A stretch of DNA of 8,780 nucleotides from Lachnospiraceae bacterium (GCA_021202575.1 JAJQCU010000142.1:1-8780); one strand, 5' to 3'. Shown: positions 1 to 7,599, numbered from the stretch's first letter. Notes: generated by a model from the letters alone, not told the origin. Made by a program: numbers and translations.

Positions 1-262
1 GTGTATCCGGCGTAGGGTAGCGATCCGAATATTTCAACAGGTTTGGATAATCTCTCTCATAACAGTCCAGCACCTGATAAATATCCCAGACCGTACCGCG
101 GCCCCAGGCTGAGGAAATCAACCCTTCTGTATCAAACAGATCCGAGTACAGCAGATAATGCGCCATAGACTGATAATCGTCATAATCACTGCCCCCGATA
201 TCCGTTGTCACAATGACGCGGTATCGCTCGCCCGCGAGTGCTCCTTTGTTTTCAAAGCCCAT
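1..262 (-). CDS. DUF1593 / nucleoside-hydrolase-like domain protein, N-terminal part (runs off left edge)
   Basis: The minus strand from ATG at 262 reads 87 codons without a stop to the window edge, so the C-terminus is missing. The residues RVIVTTDIGGSDYDDYQS near positions 14-31, followed by LLYSDLFDTEGLIS, match the opening of the DUF1593 family, whose N-terminal domain is nucleoside-hydrolase-like. The Asp-rich DIGGSDYDD stretch occupies the place where nucleoside hydrolases bind calcium and ribose. Known members include the carbohydrate-associated Sde182 type, but the substrate is not established. The start is supported by AGGAG with 8 nt spacing; another ATG 7 bases upstream (269) is out of frame. 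No signal peptide is seen. It lies 76 bp downstream of the broken nuclease gene on the same strand with no obvious promoter between them, so it may depend on read-through. The family call is fairly firm; the function is inferred. Confidence 0.8.
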   Translation of the reverse strand, partial: MGFENKGALAGERYRVIVTTDIGGSDYDDYQSMAHYLLYSDLFDTEGLISSAWGRGTVWDIYQVLDCYERDYPNLLKYSDRYPTPDT

Positions 263-338
263 TTTTCATTCTCCTCTCCATTGCTTCCTCCCTTACCTGC
301 GCCAATAGGCTCTCTCACATCCACCGGAAGTCTTTTCT

Positions 339-1384
339 TCATTTTCCTCTGATCCATTTCTGAACTTGCTGGATATCGACGTCTAATGCGGCTGCAATTT
401 TTTCATACCCATCGCCCATATTATAAAGTCTGATGGCGGTTTGTTCTGATTTGCGAATTTCACCCTCATGATAGATCCTGCTCGCTTCTGTCTCAATAAT
501 GTTTCCTCCCATAAATTCTCCCACTCCTTTCCTGACATTGTCATAGTTGGCTGCGATATACTCCAGCACATTCCTGGACATGTCGATCAACATGTGATAC
601 TGGTACTCGGTCAGCTGACGGTGTTCCTTCAACTCCTTCAGCCGGTCAACGATATCGCTGTATCTGGCTGTCAGTTCTTTTAATTTTTCTTCATTAGCAT
701 TGTATTCCTGAAATCTCTTCTCATGTGAGAATATGTAAAACGGTATCAGCATAAGAAGATTTTTTTCAAAGATTTCATCGATTGTGTATTCCTTCGTTTT
801 TAAGACCTGTACATTGAAGGTGACGGCGCCGCCCGGGTATTGATGCGGATGTGCATCCTTCCCGGGGTACTGCGCGAGCTTCGCAGAAACAGGATACCGC
901 TCTGCGGGATTGTGACATGCAGGGTATCTCCGCGCAGTTCCCCGGCGGCCAGCGCAACCTGAGTAGAGTACTCAAAAATTCTGATCAGCATGCTGCTGTC
1001 CGGAGTGCTCTGGGCCTCTATGAGGTAATGTTTTGCCGTGCTTCCTGTTACAGTGAAAGTGGAATCTGTGATCCGAGTTTCCCCTTTACCGCCCTGCTTA
1101 TTCAGCCGGTACTGTTCAGAGCGGAAGTCGATCCGTTCCTTTCCGGTGTAGTGCTCCCCGAACATCTCGTTGAGGACAGGAAGAATCAACGGTGAGCAGG
1201 TTTTTAGCAGGGTGCGGAACGCGTCATCGTAGGGATGGGCGCGGCGTTTCCCTGTTTTTTCAGAAGCCTTTTTCCTGCGCTGGTTTGTTCGTTTCTCCGG
1301 GCCTGGATTTTGCTTCCCTTTTTGTTTTTCGGTATGTACATTATCCTGTGGCTTTGTCTGTCGTGGAAGTTCTGGTTCTCTCAT
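339..1384 (-). pseudogene. Rpn-family PD-(D/E)XK nuclease (PDDEXK_2 / recombination-promoting nuclease type), frameshifted
   Basis: Two minus-strand reading frames together make one protein of about 348 residues. The 5' part (1384 to 800) has HPYDDAFRTLL, then ITDSTF and HYLIEAQS, which fit the spaced acidic residues and the E-x-Q variant of the PD-(D/E)XK nuclease fold; Asp54, Asp107 and Glu123 are the candidate metal ligands. It ends early in RINTRAAPSPSMYRS. The other frame continues with PGGAVTFNVQVLK, YTIDEIFEKNLL and MLIPFYIF, the normal middle of this family, then a charged helical segment and a C-terminal helix-turn-helix-like stretch (GYEKIAAALDVDIQQVQKWI) before TGA at 339. One missing base near 835-837 explains the break. 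I chose ATG 1384 because AAGGAG sits just upstream and a promoter lies at 1469-1497; an upstream in-frame ATG at 1522 would be outside that transcript. Family members are DNA nucleases linked to recombination and are often multicopy. A sequencing error is the main alternative to true decay. Confidence 0.8.
832..838 (-). other. Frameshift point in the nuclease gene
   Basis: On the minus strand the run CCCGGG lies exactly where the two halves of the nuclease change frame. Adding one C gives R-I-N-T-P-G-G-A-V-T-F-N-V, which matches the usual family sequence at this place, whereas the sequence as given reads R-I-N-T-R-A-A-P and stops at 800. There is no X-XXY-YYZ slippery heptamer at the junction, so programmed frameshifting is not supported. 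Confidence 0.75.
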
Positions 1385-1468
1385 CCTTGCTCCTTCCAAA
1401 CTGTCCGGAGCGGGAGAGCGGCCGACTGATTTGAGTGATTTAAAACATTTAATTTGGGTTATATGCTC

Positions 1469-1497
1469 ATAATACCAAAAATCCGGCCGCCCTTCAA
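1469..1497 (-). promoter_or_regulatory. Sigma-A-type promoter of the nuclease gene
   Basis: Read on the minus strand, TTGAAG (1492-1497) and TATTAT (1469-1474) are separated by exactly 17 bases, and TGG directly before the -10 makes it an extended -10 element. Transcription would begin near 1462, about 80 bases before the ATG at 1384. This agrees with the ribosome binding site at 1384 and argues against the upstream ATG at 1522. Confidence 0.5.
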
Positions 1498-1562
1498 CAC
1501 CTTCCGGGACAATTTTTGACATTTCGGGACAAAAATGCCCTCACCTTATATAGGCACGGGAA

Positions 1563-1580
1563 GGCCGGTTTATCACGGCC
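1563..1580. terminator. Possible weak hairpin after the GH63-like gene
   Basis: GGCCG (1563-1567) and CGGCC (1576-1580) form a 5-bp GC stem with an 8-base loop, 25 bases beyond the stop of the glycosidase gene. On the minus strand it is followed by TTCCCG and not by a T run, so intrinsic termination would be weak. On the plus strand the bases after it are T-rich, but no plus-strand gene precedes it. Confidence 0.3.
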
Positions 1581-1604
1581 GGATTTTATTAAATTTTCAT
1601 AAAC

Positions 1605-2849
1605 TCAGAACTCCCTCATAACCTCCCTGCCTTCCAGCCAGGCGATCATGTTATTGGCCAGAAGGTTCCAGTTCTGGAAGCCTGGATTCATGACGCCCTC
1701 GCCGGTGTCGGGGTCGTAGTATTCATGCATCTGGTCTGAGCGGCGCAGATCCTCGCCGAAGAGACGGATGGTCTTTCCGGCCAGGTCGGCGGCTTCTTTA
1801 TCAAAGCCGTACTGCACAAGGCCGCGGAAACAAAGGTAATTGGAGACGCCCCAAACAGGGCCCAGCCAGCAGGAAGGATTGTTGGAGGCCACAACGCGGT
1901 ACATGGGCTCTGTCTTCGCCAGTGTGCGGACACCGTATTTTCCGTTAAAGAGGCGCTCCTGCGTTAAGTTTTCCTCCACCATCCTGGACGCCCGTTCAGA
2001 GTCGGTGATGCCCGCCCACAGGACAAGGGCTCCGGACCAGCAATCAATTTTCTGCAGGACGCAGTCCCAATGGCGCGGCATCCCTCTATGCAGCCAGTCA
2101 TCGGGATCAATGGGCCGCAGATTGAGATCAGCGCTGTAATAAAAGCCGTTCCGCTCATCCCACAGATGTTCGTTGACCGCGGCCTTTAAGTGTTGCGCCT
2201 CCTTTAGATATTCCTCTCCGCTTTCGCCCAGACGTTCCTCAATATAGACCATGGCCAGAAGCTCCCGGTATATCAGGCAGTTTAAATATACGGACGCGGA
2301 GCTTTCCCGCGGGCGGTAAAAGGTGCAGGGGTCGTTGTCCACGCCGATGGCCAGGTCGTCCAGCCAGAAATACAGGCCTGTGGCCGGGTGGCGCATATGC
2401 TCCATATAATAATGTATAAACGACTGAAGCTTCTTCAGATACGGGCGAAGCCACTCCCCGTCCCCTTTATTCTGCCCGATGATGAAGGCCGCGTGCTGGG
2501 TCAGGCAGGGCTTGTGAATGTTGGTATTGACGTTGCTGCCCTCCTTTGGGAACATGGAATTGGCCTTGAGCATGATCGGCATGCGGCCGTTTTTGCCGGT
2601 ATGCGCGAGAAAGTTCAGAATGCAGCCCTTCTCCGCCGACTCAAAGTCCGGACTTTCCTTCCCATTGTCCAGCATGATCTGGCGCACCGCCACGTCCGTC
2701 AGCCAGCTGTCCCAGTCCCAGAGGCAGTCGTTGTAGGAAGCGCTGCCCGGCACGATAAAGGGATATGGAAGCTGCCCCTCGGGCCTGCGGATCATCTGTT
2801 CATAATTCTGCGCGGAATATGCCTGTATCGCTTTGATATTTTCTTTCAT
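1605..2849 (-). CDS. GH63 / mannosylglycerate-hydrolase-like glycosidase ((alpha/alpha)6 barrel)
   Basis: This complete 414-residue protein belongs to the clan of (alpha/alpha)6-barrel glycosidases that includes GH63 enzymes and MGH1-like hydrolases, often annotated as trehalase-family glycosidase. Visible motifs are LWDWDSW (43-49), corresponding to the LWxWDS segment near the active site; GVDNDP with Asp171, at the place of the general acid; CWLGPVWGVSNYL (327-339), the W-x-G-P-x-W-x-x-NYL barrel motif; and MHEYYDPDTGEG with Glu376, the likely general base, followed by GFQNWN. At 414 residues it is essentially the catalytic domain alone, shorter than full GH63 proteins of roughly 700-800. 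No signal peptide or membrane segment is seen, so it is probably cytoplasmic. The ATG at 2849 has AAGGAG about 6 bases upstream. It is divergent from the rhamnosidase gene, suggesting a shared glycoside-degrading role. Clan assignment is strong from these motifs; the actual sugar substrate cannot be told. Confidence 0.85.
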   Translation of the reverse strand: MKENIKAIQAYSAQNYEQMIRRPEGQLPYPFIVPGSASYNDCLWDWDSWLTDVAVRQIMLDNGKESPDFESAEKGCILNFLAHTGKNGRMPIMLKANSMFPKEGSNVNTNIHKPCLTQHAAFIIGQNKGDGEWLRPYLKKLQSFIHYYMEHMRHPATGLYFWLDDLAIGVDNDPCTFYRPRESSASVYLNCLIYRELLAMVYIEERLGESGEEYLKEAQHLKAAVNEHLWDERNGFYYSADLNLRPIDPDDWLHRGMPRHWDCVLQKIDCWSGALVLWAGITDSERASRMVEENLTQERLFNGKYGVRTLAKTEPMYRVVASNNPSCWLGPVWGVSNYLCFRGLVQYGFDKEAADLAGKTIRLFGEDLRRSDQMHEYYDPDTGEGVMNPGFQNWNLLANNMIAWLEGREVMREF

Positions 2850-2995
2850 CTGCCGCTCCTTTTTGTGCTGCCTTGTTTTACAGTAACTCCAGCACCCTCA
2901 TTACTCAGCCGTTTTTAAAATTCTTTTCAGCCACTGGTTTACTGAATATTCCATAAATCCTTACTTTTTATGGTCTGCCCGCAAATTAATTTTCC

Positions 2996-3024
2996 CATAT
3001 ATTTCCATATTTCACAAGAAGCAA
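2996..3024 (-). promoter_or_regulatory. Candidate promoter of the GH63-like gene
   Basis: On the minus strand TTGCTT (3019-3024) and TATATG (2996-3001) are 17 bases apart, each matching four of six consensus positions. The -10 overlaps two near-tandem ATATGG(G)AAA motifs. The implied leader is about 140 bases. The match is modest and other starts are possible. Confidence 0.35.
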
Positions 3025-3224
3025 TTTATTTTTTACCGGACAAATCATTTCCCCCTTCCCTTCCACCCTCCCGGCGTACGGAAACATTGCCCCCAAATTA
3101 AGCAAAAATGCTGAATAAAACATTGCAATGACCAGGATGTCGCCGACGGAATGGAAGGGATAGCGATATTCCCGTTCAACGGCAGAAGACCTGTTCCGCT
3201 GCCATAGATACTATTGACAGAATA

Positions 3225-3233
3225 TGGTACAAT
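3225..3233 (+). promoter_or_regulatory. Candidate extended -10 promoter of the rhamnosidase gene
   Basis: TGGTACAAT is an extended -10 (TG-N-TACAAT, with the -10 at 3228-3233), giving a start near 3240 and a leader of about 30 bases before the ATG at 3269. A perfect TTGACA lies at 3214-3219 but only 8 bases from this -10, too close to act with it. At the proper 17-base distance, TAGATA (3205-3210) is a poor -35. The combination may mean activator dependence. Confidence 0.4.
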
Positions 3234-3268
3234 ATACGGAACGAAACACAATGAAAGAAGGAGCTTCT

Positions 3269-5938
3269 ATGAAAATTTATGACTTGAAAACCAGGTATCA
3301 GACAAGCCCTCTGGGAATCGATCTGACGGATCTGACCTTTTCCTGGAAGGTGAAGGACACCGCCGGTACCGCCGCGGAGAAAATCCGCGTCCGTATCGCC
3401 CCGGACCCATCCATGCAGGACTGCTGCTATGACAGCGGGGAGGTGCCCTGCGCGCTCAGCCATTATTCTCCGGATGTCAGCCTGCTTCCCGGGCAGCCTT
3501 ATTACTGGCAGGTGGAGGTGACGGACAACGCCGGGGAACATGCCGTCAGCGCGCCCGCTTATTTTGAGGGCGGTCACCCTGAAGGGGAATGGATCGGACA
3601 CTGGATCAAGGCTCCCTTTGTACAGGAACTTTACCCGGTTTTCCAGAAGGATTTTGAACTTCCTTTAACGCCGGAAGGCAAAAACGCGAGGCTTTATATC
3701 TGCGGCCTGGGTCTCTATGAGGTTTATTTAAACGGCGAAAAGGTCGGCGATCAGTACCTGTCTCCTTATTTTACAGACTACCGCTATCACGTCCAGTACC
3801 AGACCTACGATGTCTCAGGCCTTCTGAAGTCTGGTGAAAACCGCATTAACGTGTATCTTGGAAACGGCTGGTATAAAGGCAAATTCGGTTACAGCAATCA
3901 CGCCGAGCTGCAAAATTACTACGGCAGCGAATTTATTCTGCTGGCGGATCTGTATGTGACAGACGCCGGTTCCGCCCCCGGCACGGCGCCGTCCTGGTCT
4001 CTGGGCACGGACGAAAGCTGGTACGCTTTAAAATCTCCCGTAATCACATCTGGAATCTATGAGGGGGAGCTCTATGACGTCCGGATGGAAGCCGATATCT
4101 TAAATCCGCCCGCACAGAAAAAAATCCATGCAGTAAAGGCCAACGCCCCCGCGGGAGACCTGATCCCCATGACCGGCCTTCCCGTCAAAAAGCAGAAGGT
4201 GCTCAAGGTGCAGGAGGTCATTACCACCAGGCTGGGAGAAACCGTGCTGGATTTCGGCCAGGAAATCACCGGCTGGGTCACCTTTTGGGCGGACGCCCCC
4301 TTAAAGCAGCAGATTACCTTACAGCATGGGGAGATCCTGCAGGACGGCGTGTTCTACCGGGACAATCTGCGCGCCGCGAAGGCGGAATTTTCCGTGATTT
4401 CCGGCGGGGAGCGCTGTTTTGTGAGGCCGCATTTCACCTTCTTCGGTTTTCGCTATGTGAAGGTCACCGGCATGACTGTTGATGACTCCAACAGGGACGA
4501 TTTTGAGGCCTGGGCGCTGTACTCGGACCTGGAGGAAACCGGCTTTTTAGACACCTCCAATGAGAAGGTCAACCGTCTCATTGAGAATACCAAGTGGAGC
4601 CAGCGCGACAACTTCCTGGATATTCCGACCGACTGTCCGCAGCGGGATGAGCGTCTGGGCTGGACAGGTGATGCGGAAATCTTCTCCGCCACCGCCTGCT
4701 TTCATATGCAGTCCGCCGTCTTTTTTACCAAGTATTTGAAGGATATGTGCCTGGAACAGGCGGATAATTCCGGTGCGGTTCCCCATGTGGTGCCCGACGT
4801 CAACTCCATGGCGAGGGAAATGAACGCGGAACCGCCGTGTGACTTTTCTGCCGATGCCTGGGGAGAGGCCGGCGCCAGCGCCTGGGGTGACGCCGCCACC
4901 GTCATTCCCTGGAATTTATATCTGTTTTATGGGGATAAGAAGCTGCTGGAACAGCAGTATGACAACATGAGGCTGTGGACGGATTTCATTGTCTCCGTGG
5001 ATGAGAAATACTGCGGCGGCAGACGTCTGTGGACCTGCGGCTTCCACTTCGGGGACTGGCTGGCCCTGGACGCGGAGGGCGAGAGCCGATTTGGCGGCAC
5101 GGACAAATACTTTGTCGCCTCCGTCTATTATATGTATTCCGCGCTTCTGACCGCCAGGGCGGCCGCTGTGCTGGGCAAAGCGGACGACGCGGCTCGTTAT
5201 CTCAAGCTGTCAGATGAGGTGCGGGCTGCTATCCGCGCCGCCTATATTTCCCCGGAGGGCATGCTGAAATATGATACCCAGACGGCGTATGTGCTGGGGA
5301 TTCATTTCCACCTGTTTGAGGGCGCGGAATATGAGAATGCGGCAAAACAGCTCACCCGTCTGCTGGAGGCCAATCATGGCCACCTGACCACCGGCTTTGT
5401 GGGCACCGCCTATCTTTGCGCGGCCCTGTCAGAAGCGGGCTCAAGTGAAAAAGCCTATACACTTTTGTTAAATGAGGACTATCCCGGGTGGCTTTACGAG
5501 GTCAATCTGGGCGCCACCACCATCTGGGAGCGATGGAATTCTCTTTTGCCCGACGGCAAAATCAGCTCCACAGGCATGAACAGCTTAAACCACTATGCTT
5601 ACGGCGCCATCGCGGAGTGGATCTACCGCTATGCCTGCGGCCTGCAGCCTGTGGAGGACGCGCCCGGTTTTCAGAAAATCCACTTTGCGCCGCATACCGA
5701 TGAGCGCCTGACGCGTATGCGTGCCAGCTACGAATCACAGTACGGCACGTATGAGGCCGGCTGGGAGCGGCAGGGACAGACTCTCGTCTATACGCTGACG
5801 GTGCCCTTTGGCTGTGAGGCTTTGGTCTGTCTGGAGAAAGAGTATGCCGCGGTAAAGGTAAACGGCGCGAAAACGAATTTCTCTGATTTGCAGGGTAGGT
5901 GGCTAACCTACGGGACCTATCAAATTGAAGTTATGTAA
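3269..5938 (+). CDS. GH78 alpha-L-rhamnosidase
   Basis: This 889-residue protein has the full architecture of a bacterial alpha-L-rhamnosidase, which removes terminal L-rhamnose from plant glycosides or polysaccharides. In order: an N-terminal Ig-like domain (about 5-105, with SPLGIDL and TFSWKV); the Bac_rhamnosid_N beta domain (about 130-300, with ICGLGLYEVYLNGEKVGD and LGNGWYKGKFG); a concanavalin-like domain with LDFGQEITGWV; the (alpha/alpha)6 catalytic barrel (about 425-775); and a C-terminal beta domain. IPTDCPQRDERLGWTGDA carries Asp455 and Glu461, and ATTIWERW carries Glu754; by comparison with characterised GH78 enzymes Glu461 is the general acid and Glu754 the general base of the inverting mechanism. 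There is no signal peptide, so the enzyme is probably intracellular and acts on imported rhamnosides. I chose ATG 3269 because AAGGAG lies 5 bases upstream; in-frame ATGs at 3224 and 3251 lack such a site, and 3224 overlaps the promoter. It is monocistronic, ending before a hairpin. Confidence 0.93.
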   Translation: MKIYDLKTRYQTSPLGIDLTDLTFSWKVKDTAGTAAEKIRVRIAPDPSMQDCCYDSGEVPCALSHYSPDVSLLPGQPYYWQVEVTDNAGEHAVSAPAYFEGGHPEGEWIGHWIKAPFVQELYPVFQKDFELPLTPEGKNARLYICGLGLYEVYLNGEKVGDQYLSPYFTDYRYHVQYQTYDVSGLLKSGENRINVYLGNGWYKGKFGYSNHAELQNYYGSEFILLADLYVTDAGSAPGTAPSWSLGTDESWYALKSPVITSGIYEGELYDVRMEADILNPPAQKKIHAVKANAPAGDLIPMTGLPVKKQKVLKVQEVITTRLGETVLDFGQEITGWVTFWADAPLKQQITLQHGEILQDGVFYRDNLRAAKAEFSVISGGERCFVRPHFTFFGFRYVKVTGMTVDDSNRDDFEAWALYSDLEETGFLDTSNEKVNRLIENTKWSQRDNFLDIPTDCPQRDERLGWTGDAEIFSATACFHMQSAVFFTKYLKDMCLEQADNSGAVPHVVPDVNSMAREMNAEPPCDFSADAWGEAGASAWGDAATVIPWNLYLFYGDKKLLEQQYDNMRLWTDFIVSVDEKYCGGRRLWTCGFHFGDWLALDAEGESRFGGTDKYFVASVYYMYSALLTARAAAVLGKADDAARYLKLSDEVRAAIRAAYISPEGMLKYDTQTAYVLGIHFHLFEGAEYENAAKQLTRLLEANHGHLTTGFVGTAYLCAALSEAGSSEKAYTLLLNEDYPGWLYEVNLGATTIWERWNSLLPDGKISSTGMNSLNHYAYGAIAEWIYRYACGLQPVEDAPGFQKIHFAPHTDERLTRMRASYESQYGTYEAGWERQGQTLVYTLTVPFGCEALVCLEKEYAAVKVNGAKTNFSDLQGRWLTYGTYQIEVM

Positions 5939-5940
5939 TA

Positions 5941-6006
5941 CTAAAACCCCGGCGGCGGATTTACCAGCTTTTTCAGGCAGTTTTCACATACCATCTGCGC
6001 CGTCAT
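5941..6006 (-). CDS. Possible 21-residue ORF with a Cys-x-x-Cys pair (doubtful)
   Basis: On the minus strand an ATG at 6006 opens 21 codons reading MTAQMVCENCLKKLVNPPPGF, then TAG. The pair CENC resembles half of a zinc knuckle. The frame stays open upstream back through the hairpin to about 6060 without another ATG, and no clear ribosome binding site precedes the ATG. It could be the tail of a decayed gene, a tiny protein or chance. It lies in the convergent gap, downstream of htrA. Confidence 0.15.
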   Translation of the reverse strand: MTAQMVCENCLKKLVNPPPGF

Positions 6007-6026
6007 GGAGTCTGCCGTAAAAGCTG

Positions 6027-6058
6027 CAGAGCCGCCCCGGCTACGCGGTGCGGCTCTG
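6027..6058. terminator. Bidirectional hairpin terminator between GH78 and htrA
   Basis: CAGAGCCGC (6027-6035) pairs perfectly with GCGGCTCTG (6050-6058), and CCG/CGG extends the stem inside after one mismatch, leaving a 6-base loop. On the plus strand it is followed by TTAAATT; on the minus strand CTTTT follows after three bases. Both T tracts are short, but its position between two converging genes (88 bases past the rhamnosidase stop, 52 past the htrA stop) supports a shared terminator. Confidence 0.65.
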
Positions 6059-6109
6059 TTAAATTAGGAGAAATATAGAAAAAGAGAATATAAAACTTTT
6101 TATCAATGC

Positions 6110-7501
6110 TTATAATGGGTTGTCAGAGGACTGCCCGCCGGATTGGGAATTATTATTTCCGTTGGGGCCGCTGCCTCCGAAGGGGTTCATGCCTCCGCTA
6201 CCGTTGGGCCCGCCCTGACCCTGAGAACCGTCATTACCTTGGGAACTGTCCTCGCTGCCGGTATTGTCAACCTCCGGGAGGGCTGAATCTACCTGAACGC
6301 CAACGGTAACGGTAATCTCCAGGGTTTCCACGTTCCGGTTCACTGTCAGAAGGATTTCATCCCCAACCGATGATTTGGAGACAAAGGTCACCAGATCATC
6401 GCTGCAGGTAATTTCGGTATCATTGGCTTTGGTGATCACATCCCCGGCCTGCAGGCCGGCTTCTTCTGCTGGGCTGTCCTCTGTAACGGAGTATACCACA
6501 GCGCCTTCCGTCAGGCCGGTATTCGCGGCGGCCGTAGTAGTGATATCTGTGATAGTCACACCGATGTACGGGCTTTCAACAGTACCGGTCTCGATGATGC
6601 TTGTCACAATATCCGTCACCTGGCTGATCGGAATGGCAAAACCGATATTGTCTATGGAGGCGCTGGAAGAAGAACTGCTGGAATACTTCGCGTTCACAAT
6701 CCCCACCACTTCGCCATACATGTTGAATAACGCGCCGCCGGAATTCCCGGAGTTAATGGCACAGTCCGTCTGGATCAGATTCATGGTAAGGCCGGTGGAA
6801 AGGGTGATTTCCCGGTCCAGCGCGCTTACCACCCCGTATGTCAGGGAGAAGGTCAGCTCCCCAAGAGGATTGCCGATGGCCACAACCCCATCCCCGATGT
6901 TCAGATCATCGGAGCTGCCCAGCACCACAGCCTGCAAATCAGACGCTTCTATTTTCAGGACAGCCAGATCATTATCCTCGTCATATCCGATCAGCTCCGC
7001 GTCGTAGGATGATCCATCATAGGTACTGACGGTAATTGTGTCAGAGTCCTCTATCACATGATAGCACGTCAGAATATATCCGTCTGAAGAAATAATGAAA
7101 CCGGAGCCGGAGGCCGCCGATGTAGTCGTGTACCCGAAATAATTGGTGGTAATGCTTGTGGTAATGCCGACGGTAGCGTTCACGTTTGCGGCATACACCT
7201 CGGCCGCTGTCATCTCCTCGCCGGATGAGGAAACCAGCTCCACAGATACTTCTGTCGTTTCCTTGGAGCTTGTCAGGATGGTTGTGGTGCTCGTTTCAGC
7301 GGAAGAAGCATTGCTGACTGCCAATGTGGCTCCCGCCCCCGCCGCTCCGCCGACAAGCGCACAGCACAGCGCCAGCGCTACTGTTTTTGCAGCTCCCGAA
7401 CGGCCTGTTTTTGGCTTCTTCACCTGCTTGTTTTCCTGTCCATTTTCCGGCTGCGTATATCCATATTGATTGTTCCATTCATTTATATTGTTATCATACA
7501 T
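6110..7501 (-). CDS. htrA: HtrA/DegP-type trypsin-like serine protease with PDZ domain, membrane-anchored
   Basis: This 463-residue protein is an S1C-family HtrA protease that degrades damaged proteins outside the membrane. In order: a short hydrophilic cytoplasmic segment rich in Asn and Gln (1-30); a transmembrane anchor (about 38-62, VALALCCALVGG and on); a Ser/Thr-rich linker (65-100); the trypsin-like domain with His148 (LTCYHVIED), Asp178 (EDNDLAVLKI) and Ser254 (NSGNSGGALF), so the catalytic triad is complete; and one PDZ domain (about 308-400, with YIGVTI, SPAEEAGLQAGDVI). After the PDZ comes a tail of about 50 residues rich in Gly, Asn, Ser and Gln (412-463), probably flexible. I chose the ATG at 7501 since AAGGGG lies 9 bases upstream; an ATG at 7537 in frame has its purine tract only 2 bases away. 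It converges on the rhamnosidase gene and is divergent from the GH3 gene; no functional tie to either is evident. Confidence 0.93.
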   Translation of the reverse strand: MYDNNINEWNNQYGYTQPENGQENKQVKKPKTGRSGAAKTVALALCCALVGGAAGAGATLAVSNASSAETSTTTILTSSKETTEVSVELVSSSGEEMTAAEVYAANVNATVGITTSITTNYFGYTTTSAASGSGFIISSDGYILTCYHVIEDSDTITVSTYDGSSYDAELIGYDEDNDLAVLKIEASDLQAVVLGSSDDLNIGDGVVAIGNPLGELTFSLTYGVVSALDREITLSTGLTMNLIQTDCAINSGNSGGALFNMYGEVVGIVNAKYSSSSSSSASIDNIGFAIPISQVTDIVTSIIETGTVESPYIGVTITDITTTAAANTGLTEGAVVYSVTEDSPAEEAGLQAGDVITKANDTEITCSDDLVTFVSKSSVGDEILLTVNRNVETLEITVTVGVQVDSALPEVDNTGSEDSSQGNDGSQGQGGPNGSGGMNPFGGSGPNGNNNSQSGGQSSDNPL

Positions 7502-7599
7502 AATATCGATCCCCTTTCTCATTGATGGAATTGTCATATCCCTTTCGGATGACTATATTCTGCCATCGGCTTGTGAATGAATTTTGGCAATCCTGTGGC

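Larger units (their letters stand above)
2850..3268. promoter_or_regulatory. Divergent control region between GH63-like and GH78 genes
   Basis: This AT-rich 419-bp gap holds no convincing gene. It contains the leader of the GH63-like gene on the left, the promoter and leader of the rhamnosidase gene on the right, and between them several short symmetric elements: CATTGCAATG at 3121-3130 (a perfect 10-base palindrome), CCGTT-C-AACGG near 3172-3182, and GGCAG...CTGCC at about 3181-3204. These could be operators, but no factor can be named. Confidence 0.5.

Noticed and set aside
832..838. Programmed ribosomal frameshift joining the two nuclease halves
   Set aside because: No slippery heptamer or downstream structure is seen; adding one C restores the normal family sequence, so a deletion or sequencing error is simpler.
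851..1434. Plus-strand open frames opposite the nuclease gene
   Set aside because: They are antisense to a recognisable coding sequence and show no family features.
1385..1522. In-frame N-terminal extension of the nuclease from ATG 1522
   Set aside because: The promoter at 1469-1497 lies inside it and no good ribosome binding site precedes 1522; ATG 1384 has AAGGAG.
3224..3268. Upstream in-frame start of the rhamnosidase
   Set aside because: ATG 3224 overlaps the extended -10 and has no ribosome binding site; ATG 3269 has AAGGAG 5 bases upstream and begins the family's conserved sequence.
6072..6104. AAAAAG/CTTTTT inverted repeat just past the htrA stop
   Set aside because: The stem is almost entirely A-T and short; the GC-rich hairpin at 6027-6058 is the better terminator.
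6375..7029. Plus-strand open frames inside htrA (up to 210 codons)
   Set aside because: They are antisense shadows of a clear protease gene, with no ribosome binding site or recognisable motifs.
7502..7537. Upstream in-frame start of htrA at 7537
   Set aside because: Its purine tract is only 2 bases from the ATG; the ATG at 7501 has a better placed AAGGGG.
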